Source: Plantago ovata (lineage: Eukaryota; Streptophyta; Magnoliopsida; Lamiales; Plantaginaceae). From it: a stretch of DNA of 64,000 nucleotides. Of this stretch, positions 10,501-21,957 are shown piece after piece (positions within the stretch are counted from its first letter, which is position 1; each line of letters opens with the position of its first letter). Both the position numbers and the translations under genes were made by a program. Under the pieces are notes generated by a model. The model worked only from the letters and a program-made list of their open reading frames with translations. It had not been told where the DNA came from and searched no databases. Location of the stretch: positions 109,924,261 to 109,988,260 of the forward strand of contig CM051455.1 of NCBI GenBank assembly GCA_028274465.1. Reading direction: 5' to 3'.

Positions 10501-11426
10501 TGGTAGAACCTTTCGACATATAGGGCATTGATTTTATGGGACCATTTCCAAACAGTGGAACCTATGAATACATTCTTGTTGCAGTGGACTATGTGACTAA
10601 ATGGGTGGAGGCAATTCCTACAAAAACAAATGACGGCGCCGTGGTTATGAAGTTCTTGAAGGAAGTAATATTCTCAAGATTTGGGTGCCCTAGGACAATC
10701 ATCAGCGATGGAGGGTCACACTTCGTCAATAGAACATTTGCCTCCCTTCTTAAGAGATACAATGTCCACCATAGTATCGCTACACCTTATCACCCACAGA
10801 CGTTGGGACAAGTCGAAGTCAGCAACCGTCAAATCAAGAAGATCCTGGAGCGAGTAGTGAAACCTAGTAGGAAGGATTGGGTAGGAAAAGTAAATGATGC
10901 ACTTTGGGCATATAGGACTAGCTACAAGACGATGATCGGGACCACTCCGTATAGACTTGTGTATGGGAAAGCATGTCATCTTCCCGTAGAACTGGAACAC
11001 AAGGCATATTGGGCCATTAAAGCACTCAATCTTGATATAGAAAAAGCTGGCGAGGAACGATTGTTGCAACTAGATGAGCTTGATGAATTACGACTAGGTG
11101 CTTATGAAAATGCCAAGATCTACAAGGAACGTACTAAGAAGTATCATGATCGTGGTATAGTACGTAAGGAATTGATTCCTGGACAAAAAGCTTTGGTATT
11201 TAATTCTCGCCTTCGACTATTTCCTGGAAAGCTCCGAACTCGTTGGGATGGACCGTACGAGATTATCGAAGTTGCTCCCCATGGAGCTGTAAAACTCTTC
11301 GATCCAAAGACGGGCAATACCTTCAAGGTGAATGGCCAGGGAGTGAAGCCGTACTTCGAGATATCTAGTGATCAAAGGGAGGTTGATCACCTGGAGCTTA
11401 CCCTTACCGCCTCCACTGAAGGTTAG
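7581..11426 (+). CDS. Pol region of element B: protease, reverse transcriptase, RNase H, integrase
   Basis: This is a Ty3/Gypsy polyprotein region in the order expected for Athila. An aspartic protease carries [14 protein letters not shown] near residue 115. The reverse transcriptase has [22 protein letters not shown], the FMDDFS active-site box and [16 protein letters not shown]. An RNase H follows ([24 protein letters not shown]). The integrase has an HHCC zinc part ([11 protein letters not shown]... CDPCQRGG) and a core ([21 protein letters not shown]). Motif wording matches Athila elements I know. The protein would copy RNA to cDNA in the particle and insert it in the nucleus. The region is close to whole, with about one break, and is fossil. 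Confidence 0.9.
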
Positions 11427-12918
11427 TGTGTTTTGTTGTTTTGTTTTCTCACGAGTTTGATTGAGTATTATAGGTCACTTATACAAGCATTAGCTCTCAC
11501 CTTGGATCCACTTTCGACGTTCGGGACGAACGACGACGTTCAGGTTTGGGGGGGAGGTTATCGCTGGTTATCTCTATACTTATCTTGCTTATGATAACTC
11601 GTGAAATTTTTTGCATTTGCACGTTTACTGCTTTCCTAGGATAGTCTTGCATGTTTTATATGGAGTTTATTGCTGAATTTTTTGAACTTTTTTATTGGGT
11701 AGATCAACTAACTATGCCATTAATCGTATGTTTCATCTCTATGAATTTGTTTCAGGTTTTTCTCGCTTGGCTTGTCACATTTATGTATTGCACTTAGTTA
11801 AGCTTGGTAGTCTCGACATCACTTAGTGGTGTTTTCTCTACTGCGGTTCACGAAGGCCTTTATAATAGGATGATGCATGTTAGGGTCTTTTGGTTGTTTT
11901 CCGAGTAATTATGTACCTAAGAGGCAACAAGTCTTCACCATGCTTTGAGATTGCTAAATGCCTAGGAAGGAGGTAGTGTGAGGTTGTGTGATCCTTTGTT
12001 TATAACCTATTCTTCCGAATAGGTTTGGGGAGGGGGTTACACCATCATAGACTTGTTTCTGTTTTTCATTTTCGTATCGCGAGTTTATTTTTCCCTTTCC
12101 GTGAATTTTGTGCTCCAACCTCCTATTCTTTCGAATAGGTTTGGGGAAGTCGTGTGAGTCATTTTGTTTCTCTTTTTGTTATGCTAACTGCTGGCTAGAA
12201 AAATCGAAAAAACAGATAGAAAAAATTCCAGAAAAAAGAAAAGAAAAAGAATCTGGAAAGAAAAAAAAGAGAAAAGACCCAAAAAAGCAAAGAAGGGTCC
12301 AAAAAAGAAAGCCAAATAGCAGTTAGCAAAGTGTTGTGTCTTTTCCATTTCTTGTAATGTTCGTAATCGTGTTTTTCTATTTTTTTATCTTTTTTGTCTT
12401 GAGTGTCAACTGTTCTAGACCACCCTCGTCCTGCCATTCAGGAAGTGGTGAATAGCTTAAGACTTTACTTGAGAGATGGGTAGAATAGGGGAGTGTTATC
12501 TTTTATAGGGAACCCTCCTTCGTTTGATGAGAGCCAGTACTAGTTCGACCTCTTTTGAGGAAAAGTCTTAACATGGTGGAACAGCAGTAAGTCCTCAGTT
12601 TCATAGGCACGGGACAACCATTCGTATCTTAGCATGCTTCATTATGTCGTCACTGACTAAGTCCAGGTAGAAAATGTTACGAGAGACTATCTTGTCTTGA
12701 CATAAGTGCTTATGTGGATGTGTATAAGTCGATCGAGGTATTCTTCAACCTATATTCATGCTTTGATTATATGGTTTTTGTTCATATGTTTTTTGGTAAA
12801 TTCAGTAGATTAGTTCATTTTATTTGGCATCAGACTCCATTTTGTGTCTTGCATTGTTTTTTGCATTAGAGTCTAACTTAGTTGCTTGAGGACAAGCAAA
12901 GGTTCGGTTTTGGGAGTT
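11427..12918 (+). other. Conserved non-coding region between pol and the 3' LTR of element B, ending in the polypurine tract
   Basis: About 1.5 kb with no credible ORF lies where Athila relatives may carry an env-like gene. It contains a G-rich run (about 11546), two hairpins of the form CCTATTC-N4-GAATAGG followed by TTTGGGGA (12006-12023 and 12122-12139), a purine-rich stretch (about 12195-12325), and conserved blocks such as TAGGAAGGAGGTAGTGTGAG and GGGAACCCTCCTTCG. The same blocks recur in E (59268-60517) and F (62155-63560). The polypurine tract for plus-strand priming is 12901-12918, directly before the LTR. Confidence 0.75.
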
Positions 12919-14190
12919 TGATGAATGTGTATTTTACACTTTCATTCGAGTCTTTTTCACCTATTTTAGCTATCCTCTATGTTAATTTAGCTATATTTTA
13001 GTGCATTTTATTAGAATAGTGTCACCTTTCCCTTTAGATTTTATTTTACAGGTTTTGGTTGAAAATCGAGGATTTCCGGGCAATTATATTGAAGTTGACA
13101 AGGAATTGGTGTTCTAGAAGCCTATTTGGAGTATCTGAAGTTTTCTGGATAGGATTTGGAGTCTAGGGGTCGAATCTGGAGGTTAGAAGGCCACTAGAAG
13201 ACAGAAACCGAGTCCGAAAAGGGGAAGAAATCCAAAAACGCGTCGAAAACGCGGAATTCCGTGAGAAATTCTCTGGGACGAACCGCCCGGTGTGTGGGGC
13301 GAACCGCCCCACAGTAATTCGAAGCCTATATATAGTTGCTCAGTTTTCTCCGAAAATCATACTTTTCCAGACCTAGTTTCTCACCTCTCTCTGTAGTTTT
13401 AGGTAGGGACTTCCCAGAGCCTGTTCTGGGGGTTCGTAGCATAGGGGACTCTTTTTCATAGCAGTTTGGAGCTCGTAGGATCGCAATTCTCCGAGATTGA
13501 CAACCTTCGGTAACTTTGTATCTTACAGTTTATTCTACTTATTTTATTATATCTTTCAACATGTTTTCTTCTATGATTTATGTTGATTGCATGCCTATTA
13601 TGAGTAGCTAAACTTATCGTTGGTGGTAGTATGTGAATTCTTAGCGAAGGGACGATAATCATGCTAATGGCTATATCGCGCATTATACTCCGTGTTATTA
13701 CTTTATTTCGTTGATCAGGCACAACCTAAATTCTCGTATGTTGTATTAATTATTATGCACAATTGGACCCTCGTCGACCTGTACGCGAGTTTATCTTCGT
13801 AATGTTGAATAACTACGGAACACAATAGGACAATAGTGCTTGACTTGTCAGAATCGTTATCTTCGTAGTGCTAAATAATTGCAACAGGACACTAGATTGA
13901 TTCAAAGATCTCCATGCAAGACCGAGGAATTTATGCATGATTATCAACCCGTTATGCTTTGAAGGATCATACTATCACCAATCTCCATTATCTGCTAGAA
14001 ACCCCTTTGCTATTACGTCTGCTGTTTTATATTCTCTAGTTAAATAGATAAAGCTAGTTATAGTCCTGAGAGAACGACACTCGAGTCATTCTACTACTAC
14101 ACTACGGTTTTTGTTGTAGTTGTGGATTGCCTTTGGCTAAATAACAAATATTATTTGCTGAATTCGGAACCGACAAATCCGCGTTCATCA
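12919..14190 (+). repeat. 3' LTR of element B
   Basis: This 1272-bp copy of the 5' LTR differs by roughly 2.5-3 % by eye and carries fewer GC palindrome modules (a perfect one at 13296-13310). A TATA box lies at 13327-13334 and the U5 word at 14069-14083. It is followed by the target duplication GCATA at 14191-14195. Confidence 0.95.
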
Positions 14191-16255
14191 GCATACAACC
14201 CTTATTAAGGGCATATATGTACAATTACACAGGTCAACGTAATATAATATATGTTTGTTTGTTTGACTATTGAGTATCGCTTTCATATTTACATTACACC
14301 AGGCATACAGCATGTCATATCTCTATTCTTGTCTGTATTGATATCAAACATGTCCCCTCGGATAGATGAGCGATCACAATAGTGGGAGCTATGTGAGCTA
14401 TCATCTATCCCAAACTCTCCCTAGTCGAGGTTCATCTCGGATGTAGGGGTCTGAATGAACCAGGTAAGACTAGTATGCGTGGAGGTTATACTTGTTAGAG
14501 CAAGTGTGAGCCGATCCCACGACCACGGAACGGATTGTTAGACAATCTAGAAACGTTCCCATAACTCCGCATAGTTGTTCAAAGGGTGATTACCGAACAA
14601 TGGAAGTATCCATTGGAAACTCCCATCGATGTATACTCTACACCGAAGTGTCTATGGGAACCGGAAAGTTGTCGAAGTGATGCCAGACGTCCTTTGGACT
14701 TACAGGACTTTATCATCACATTTGTTGCCCCATATCCTTGGTGGACCCGTCAATGTCAGCTCTGAATAATCAGTTGACCCAAGACACGATCCAGGATTAT
14801 GGCTACATACAAATGGGGGTGATAAGTGATTCTGTGAAGGATTCATTTGTCACGTGTAGCACAGGAGAGCACTGCTCATAGTCGTTCATAGTTGTGATTG
14901 GTTAAACCGCTGGCCAGCGTATCAATATTATTATGATAGTCATAATAGATATTGAATTCACCAAGCAACTCACTGAAGACGCCCGTGGATGTATTATTGG
15001 GATAGACACATCATCGATCCTAGATGCATTCGAGTCAGTCAGATGAAGGGACGTTACCATCGTCGCGTTGAGCGCAACAGACTTCACAACGAAAGGGTTT
15101 GCTTTGAGAAACCTCTCAAACGTCCTCATGTATTAATATTGCAAATGGAACCGTCTAGGAATTCCATGTTGCCTAGTGTAGCACTTGCTTAATACAATGA
15201 GGCCCTATGGGTCACACTATGTGGTGATTCAGCTTATCCGAATATCCTTGAAGATGGAATCGCAATTAATTTAGAATTAATTGTGATTGATGAATTATAA
15301 TTGATTTGGAATTAATTATAATTATTTGTGGCTCAATTAATAATTTAGAATTATTAATTGAATTGATTGATTAATTGTATTTTATGTAAATACAATTAAA
15401 GATTATATTTTAGAAATATAATGGAGGTCTGATTTGAAAGATATATTAATTTAGAATTAATATATGCACATGGGCAAAATCTACTTAGAGTTTGAATTGC
15501 CTTCGAATTATAAGTGGGTCCCAAAATTGGGACCCACATACCCCCCCTTGGCCGGACGCGTGTAGTAGTAGTATGGGAGGGAGTTTCGACTCCTTCCCAT
15601 ATTAGAAGTCAAGGGTTAAGTTAGATTTTCCTAATTGAGTTCTAACTTAATTGGGAATGAATCTAGATTTAAATTGGTTTCCTTGTGCAATAAAAATTAG
15701 AGTTCTTATTCCTTTATGAAGTCTAAAAGAATCTTCTTTAGGCTTCTATTGACTACTATATAAGTAGGTCATTAGAGAGTTTTTTCAATGCCGAATTCTT
15801 AGAGAATTATTCTACCTCTCTTAGAGAAAATAAAAAGCTCTCCCCTACCTCTATACCTAGCCGCGCGCGCCACTCTCCACCGGAGGAAAATTACCGCCCC
15901 ATCTTCTTGGCCACATAAAGAATATCCTAGCATTCTTTCCGATAAGCTGTTCATCCGTGGATACCAAGGTTGAGGTTCAAAGAGCTGGAAACTAACTTTT
16001 ATTGTCTTTCAGATAATCAAAGTATTACAGATATCTTCGACTTCGACGAAGGAGAAGATTCACCGGACTATTACGAAGACTTCATCGGTTGGCATATCGA
16101 TTCAATACCTATTCTTGCTTTTGGAGTATTGTAAGTCTTCTGATTAATGTGTTTATTATATACGTTATATGCATGATCAATTAACCTGCATGTTAAGAAA
16201 ATTTTTGAAATTCCGCTGCGTACCCTAGGGGTAACTCTGACCATATTTTCTTACA
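14191..16255 (+). repeat. Copia LTR copy L2, main part
   Basis: L2 resumes after element B (14191-14195 is the duplicated GCATA) and runs to TTACA at 16255, giving an LTR of about 2.1 kb in total. It contains the AT-rich palindrome train at about 15262-15540, a TATATAAG box at 15757-15764 and the exon-like cassette at 16013-16130. Confidence 0.9.
15757..15764 (+). promoter_or_regulatory. Putative TATA box of the Copia LTR (L2)
   Basis: TATATAAG sits downstream of the palindrome train and upstream of the exon-like cassette. It is conserved in L2, L3 and L4. Confidence 0.5.
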
Positions 16256-16451
16256 TCCTCATGCATTCACAACATCACCACCGTCATAACATCACACCAA
16301 TTCAAAGCCAACAATCATCAAACAATCATATAGCTAAAAATCGAGCATAAGAATTCTCCAAAATCAAGATGAGGAAAAGGCAAAATTAGACATCACATCT
16401 AGTAAGAAACATGCTCAACAATCAACATCAAACTCAAATTCACAAATGCAT
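16256..16451 (+). repeat. Array spacer S2
   Basis: A 196-bp spacer, TCCTCATGCATTC to AAATGCAT, nearly identical to S3 and S4. No gene is seen. Confidence 0.8.
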
Positions 16452-18557
16452 TGATAGTGTATTGTCCTAGAGAGAGTCTTTATTAAGGGCATACAACCCT
16501 TATTAAGGGCATATATGTACTATTACACAGGTCAACGTAATATAATATATGTTTGTTTGTTTGACTATTGAGTATCGCTTTCATATTTACATTACACCAG
16601 GCATACAGCATGTCATATCTCTATTCCTGTCTGTATTGATATCAAACATGTCCCCTCGGATAGATGACCGATCACACAGATAGTGGGGGTTATGTGAGTT
16701 ATCATCTATCCCAAACTCTCCCTAGTTGAGGTTCATCTCGGATGTAGGGGTCTGAATGAACCAGGTAAGACTAGTATGCGTGGAGGTTATACTTGTTAGA
16801 GCAAGTGTGAGCTGATCCCACGACCACGGAACGGATTGTTAGACAATCTAGAAACGTTCCCATACTCCGCATAGTTGTTCAAAGGGTGATTACCGAACAA
16901 TGGAAGTACCCACTGGAAACTCCCATCGATGTATACTCTACACCGAAGTGTCTATGGGAACCGGAAAGTTGTCGAAGTAATGCCACTCGTCCTTTGGACT
17001 TACAGGACTTTATCATCACATTTGTTGCCCCATATCCTGGGTGGACCCGTCAATGTCAGCTCTGAATAATCAGTTGACCCAAGACACGATCCAGGATTAT
17101 GGCTACATACAAATGGGGGTGATAAGTGATTCTGTGAAGGATTCATCTCTCACGTGTAGCACAGGAGAGCACTGCTCATAGTCGTTCATAGTTGTGATTG
17201 GTTAAACCGCTGGCCAGCGTATCAATATTATTATGATAGTCATAATAGATATTGAATTCACCAAGCAACTCACTGAAGACGCCCGTGGATGTATTATTGG
17301 GATAGACACATCATCGATCCTAGATGCATTCGAGTCAGTCAGATGAAGGGACGTTACCATCGTCGCGTTGAGCGCAACAGACTTCACAACGAAAGGGTTT
17401 GCTTTGAGAAACCTCTCAAACGTCCTCATGTATTAATATTGCAAATGGAACCGTCTAGGAATTCCATGTTGCCTAGTGTAGCACTTGCTTAATACAATGA
17501 GGCCCTATGGGTCACACTATGTGGTGATTCAGCTTATCCGAATATCCTTGAAGATGGAATCGCAATTAATTTAGAATTAATTGTGATTGATGAATTATAA
17601 TTGATTTGGAATTAATTATAATTATTTGTGGCTCAATTAATAATTTAGAATTATTAATTGAATTGATTGATTAATTGTATTTTATGTAAATACAATTAAA
17701 GATTATATTTTAGAAATATAATGGAGGTCTGATTTGAAAGGATATATTAATTTAGAATTAATATATGCACATGGGCAAAATCTACTTAGAGTTTGAATTG
17801 CCTTCGAATTATAAGTGGGTCCCAAAATTGGGACCCACATACCCCCCTTGGCCGGCCGCGTGTAGTAGTAGTATGGGAGGGAGTTTCGACTCCTTCCCAT
17901 ATTAGAAGTCAAGGGTTAAGTTAGATTTTCCTAATTGAGTTCTAACTTAATTGGGAATGAATCTAGACTTAAATTGGTTTCCTTGTGCAATAAAAATTAG
18001 AGTTCTTATTCCTTTATGAAGTCTAAAAGAATCTTCTTTAGGACTTCTATTGACTACTATATAAGTAGGTCATTAGAGAGTTTTTTCAATGCCGAATTCT
18101 TAGAGAATTATTCTACCTCTCTTAGAGAAAATAAAAAGCTCTCCCCTACCTCTATACCTAGCCGCGCGCGCCACTCTCCGACCGGAGGAAAATTACCGCC
18201 CCATCTTCTTGGCCACATAAAGAATATCCTAGCATTCTTTCCGATAAGCTGTTCATCCGTGGATACCAAGGTTGAGGTTCAAAGAGCTGAAAACTAACTT
18301 TTATTGGCTTGCAGATAATCAAAGTATTACAGATATCTTCGACTTCGACGAAGGAGAAGATTCACCGGACTATTACGAAGACTTCATCGGTTGGCATATC
18401 GATTCAATACCTATTCTTGCTTTTGGAGTATTGTAAGTCTTCTGATTAATGTGTTTATTATATACGTTATATGCATGATCAATTAACCTGCATGTTAAGA
18501 AAATTTTTGAAATTCCGCTGCGTACCCTAGGGGTAACTCTGACCATATTTTCTTACA
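16452..18557 (+). repeat. Copia LTR copy L3
   Basis: A complete LTR (2106 bp, TGATAG...TTACA) within the tandem array. It differs from L4 by only scattered changes. The palindrome train is at 17563-17838 and the exon-like cassette at 18315-18432. Small ORFs here (for example 17289-17492) recur only because the LTR recurs. Confidence 0.9.
17563..17838 (+). repeat. Train of six palindromes in the Copia LTR (L3 copy)
   Basis: Six perfect inverted repeats fall in 276 bp: 17563-17583 (arms 9, loop TAG), 17633-17661 (arms 13, loop TAG), 17671-17699 (arms 12, loop 5 nt), 17702-17722 (arms 9, loop TAG), 17742-17766 (arms 11, loop TAG) and 17815-17838 (arms 11, loop 2 nt, GC-rich). Four share the core TTTAGAA with different arms. 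The train lies about 220-500 bp upstream of the TATA box and is repeated in every array copy. Confidence 0.8.
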
Positions 18558-18752
18558 TCCTCATGCATTCACAACATCACCACCGTCATAACATCACACC
18601 AATTCAAAGCCAACAATCATCAAACAATCATATAGCTAAAAATCGAGCATAAGAATTCTCCAAAATCAAGATGAGCAAAAGCAAAATTAGACATCACATC
18701 TAGTAAGAAACATGCTCAACAATCAACATCAAACTCAAATTCACAAATGCAT
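18558..18752 (+). repeat. Array spacer S3
   Basis: A 195-bp spacer equivalent to S2. No gene is seen. Confidence 0.8.
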
Positions 18753-20853
18753 TGATAGTGTATATGTCCTAGAGAGAGTCTTTATTAAGGGCATACAACC
18801 CTTATTAAGGGCATATATGTACTATTACACAGGTCAACGTAATATAATATATGTTTGTTTGTTTGACTATTGAGTATCGCTTTCATATTTACATTACACC
18901 AGGCATACATCATGTCATATCTCTATTCCTGTCTGTATTGATATCAAACATGTCCCCTCGGATAGATGACCGATCACACAGATAGTGGGAGTTATGTGAG
19001 TTATCATCTATCCCAAACTCTCCCTAGTCGAGGTTCATCTCGGATGTAGGGGTCTGAATGAACCAGGTAAGACTAGTATGCGTGGAGGTTATACTTGTTA
19101 GAGCAAGTGTGAGCCGATCCCACGACCACGGAACGGATTGTTAGACAATCTAGAAACGTTCCCATAACTCCGCATAGTTGTTCAAAGGGTGATTACCGAA
19201 CAATGGAAGTACCCACTAGAAACTCCCATCGATGTATACTCTACACCGAAGTGTCTATGGGAACCGGAAAGTTGTCGAAGTGATGCCAGTCGTCCTTTGG
19301 ACTTACAGGACTTTATCATCACATTTGTTGCCCCATATCCTTGGTGGACCCGTCAATGTCAGCTCTGAATAATCAGTTGACCCAAGACACGATCCAGGAT
19401 TATGGCTACATACAAATGGGGGTGATAAGTGATTCTGTGAAGGATTCATCTCTCACGTGTAGCACAGGAGAGCACTGCTCATAGTCGTTCATAGTTGTGA
19501 TTGCTTAAACCGCTGGCCAGCGTATCAATATTATTATGATAGTCATAATAGATATTGAATTCACCAAGCAACTCACTGAAGACGCCCGTGGATGTATTAT
19601 TGGATAGACACATCATCGATCCTAGATGCATTCGAGTCAGTCAGATGAAGGGACGTTACCATCGTCGCGTTGAGCGCAACAGACTTCACAACGAAAGGGT
19701 TTGCTTTGAGAAACCTCTCAAACGTCCTCATGTATTAATATTGCAAATGGAACCGTCTAGGAATTCCATGTTGCCTAGTGTAGCACTTGCTTAATACAAT
19801 GAGGCCCTATGGGTCACACTATGTGGTGATTCAGCTTATCCGAATATCCTTGAGGATGGAATCGTAATTAATTTAGAATTAATTGTGATTGATGAATTAT
19901 AATTGATTTGGAATTAATTATAATTATTTGTGGCTCAATTAAAATTTAGAATTATTAATTGAATTGATTGATTAATTGTATTTTATGTAAATACAATTAA
20001 AGATTATATTTTAGAAATATAATGGAGGTCTGATTTGAAAGATATATTAATTTAGAATTAATATATGCACATGGACAAAATCTACTTAGAGTTTGAATTG
20101 CCTTCGAATTATAAGTGGGTCCCAAATTGAGACCCACATACCCCCCTTGGCCGGCCGCGTGTAGTAGTAGTATGGGAGGGAGTTTCGACTCCTTCCCATA
20201 TTAGAAGTCAAGGGTTAACTTAGATTTTCCTAATTGAGTTCTAACTTAATTGGGAATGAATCTAGACTTAAATTGGTTTCCTTGTGCAATAAAAATTAGA
20301 GTTCTTATTCCTTTATGAAGTCTAAAAGAATCTTCTTTAGGCTTCTATTGACTACTATATAAGTAGGTCATTAGAGAGTTTTTTCAATGCCGAATTCTTA
20401 GAGAATTATTCTACCTCTCTTAGAGAAAATAAAAAGCTCTCCCCTACCTCTATACCTAGCCGCGCGCGCCACTCTCCACCGGAGGAAAATCGCCGCCCCA
20501 TCTTCTTGGCCACATAAAGAATATCCTAGCATTCTTTCCGATAAGCTGTTCATCCGTGGATACCAAGGTTGAGGTTCAAAGAGCTGGAAACTAACTTTTA
20601 TTGTCTTTCAGATAATCAAAGTATTGCAGATATCTTCGACTTCGACGAAGGAGAAGATTCACCGGACTATTACGAAGACTTCATCGGTTGGCATATCGAT
20701 TCAATACCTATTCTTGCTTTTGGAGTATTGTAAGTCTTTTGATTAATGTGTTTATTATATACGTTATATGCATGATCAATTAACCTGCATGTTAAGAAAT
20801 TTTTGAAATTCCGCTGCGTACCCTAGGGGTAACTCTGACCATATTTTCTTACA
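18753..20853 (+). repeat. Copia LTR copy L4
   Basis: A complete LTR of 2101 bp with the palindrome train and the exon-like cassette (20612-20729), followed by S4. Confidence 0.9.
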
Positions 20854-21049
20854 TCCTCATGCATTCACAACATCACCACCGTCATAACATCACACCAATT
20901 CAAAGCCAACAATTATCAAACAATCATATAGCTAAAAATCGAGCATAAGAATTCTCCAAAATCAAGATGAGCAAAAGTCAAAATTAGACATCACATCTAG
21001 TAAGAAACATGCTCAACAATCAACATCAAACTCAAATTCACAAATGCAT
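20854..21049 (+). repeat. Array spacer S4
   Basis: A 196-bp spacer ending TGCAT at 21045-21049, directly before L5. This TGCAT is the left copy of the target duplication proposed for element C. Confidence 0.8.
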
Positions 21050-21689
21050 TGATAGTGTATATGTCCTAGAGAGAGTCTTTATTAAGGGCATACAACCCTT
21101 ATTAAGGGCATATATGTACTATTACACAGTCAACGTAATATAATATATGTTTGTTTGTTTGACTATTGAGTATCGCTTTCATATTTACATTACACCAGGC
21201 ATACAGCATGTCATATCTCTATTCCTGTCTGTATTGATATCAAACATGTCCCCTCGGATAGATGACCGATCACACAGATAGTGGGAGCTATGTGAGTTAT
21301 CATCTATCCCAAACTCTCCCTAGTCGAGGTTCATCTCGGATGTAGGGGTCTGAATGAACCAGGTGAGACTAGTATGCGTGGAGGTTATACTTGTTAGAGC
21401 AAGTGTGAGCCGATCCCACGGCCACGGAGCGGATTGTTAGACAATCTAGAAACGTTCCCATAACTCTGCATAGTTGTTCGAAGGGTGATTACCGAACAAT
21501 GGAAGTACCCACCGAAAACTCCCATCGATGTATACTCTACACCGAAGTGTCTATGAGAACCGGAAAGTTGTCGAAGTGATGCCAGTCGTCCTTTGGACTT
21601 ACAGGACTTTATCATCACATTTGTTGCCCCATATCCTTGGAGGACCCGTCGATGTCAGCTCTGAATAAGCAGTTGACCCAAGAAACGAT
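21050..21689 (+). repeat. Copia LTR copy L5, cut by the assembly gap; probable 5' LTR of element C
   Basis: These are the first 640 bp of the LTR; the rest falls in or beyond the run of N. It is the copy nearest to the interior of element C and is preceded by TGCAT, matching TGCAT after the 3' LTR at 41026-41030. Confidence 0.75.
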
Positions 21690-21789
21690 NNNNNNNNNNN
21701 NNNNNNNNNNNNNNNNNNNNNNNNNNNNNNNNNNNNNNNNNNNNNNNNNNNNNNNNNNNNNNNNNNNNNNNNNNNNNNNNNNNNNNNNN
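21690..21789. other. Assembly gap (100 N)
   Basis: Exactly 100 N, the usual placeholder for a gap of unknown length. It hides the rest of L5, the 5' interior of element C and the 3' LTR of element H. Confidence 0.98.
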
Positions 21790-21957
21790 TTTTGTTTTAC
21801 TTGTCCGTTTCCTCTTTGGGACTGGATTGCTGATGACCCGATTCGTCTGGGCTCATCATCACTTTCCTCTTTGTCTTTTAGATTTTTCTCCAGTTTCCCA
21901 GAGTCAATCTAGTGTTCATTTTTCACAACGGTGTTGTACACGTACCTTGTTGAGTTC

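Larger units (their letters stand above)
4955..14190 (+). mobile_element. Element B: nearly whole Athila-type Ty3/Gypsy retrotransposon
   Basis: This is a 9236-bp element with two LTRs (1313 and 1272 bp), a perfect 18-nt tRNA-Asp primer site, gag, pol in Gypsy order (protease, reverse transcriptase, RNase H, integrase), a long conserved non-coding region and a polypurine tract. The 5-bp target duplication GCATA lies at 4950-4954 and 14191-14195 inside Copia LTR L2, so B is younger than that array unit. The two LTRs differ by roughly 2.5-3 % by eye (about 34 changes over 1.25 kb plus a length difference in the GC palindrome cluster), suggesting an age near one million years. The coding region looks close to whole, with about one break. 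No env-like ORF is present. Confidence 0.95.
2815..21689 (+). repeat. Tandem array of Copia LTR + 196-bp spacer units (L1-S1-L2-S2-L3-S3-L4-S4-L5)
   Basis: Five LTR copies of one Copia family stand head to tail, separated by copies of the same ~196-bp spacer, and no retrotransposon interior lies between them. LTR starts are at 4912, 16452, 18753 and 21050. Once the 9.24 kb of element B is removed, the spacing is 2299, 2301 and 2297 bp. The first copy is cut by element A and the last by the assembly gap. The spacer ends in TGCAT, which also follows the 3' LTR of element C at 41026. The spacer is therefore read as the left flank of an insertion that was amplified with its LTR, probably by unequal crossing over between two nearby LTRs. 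The two LTR-spacer junctions differ (TGCAT on one side, TCCTC or TCATC on the other), which fits two original insertions about 200 bp apart. Confidence 0.85.

Noticed and set aside
12195-12437. Lys/Phe-rich ORFs over the purine run in B, with similar ones in F at 62631-63002
   Set aside because: They reflect low-complexity A/G or T/C sequence, not protein coding.
2815-21689. Regular repeat-spacer pattern reminiscent of a CRISPR array
   Set aside because: Units are 2.3 kb, spacers are the same sequence, and the DNA is plant retrotransposon LTR. Not CRISPR.
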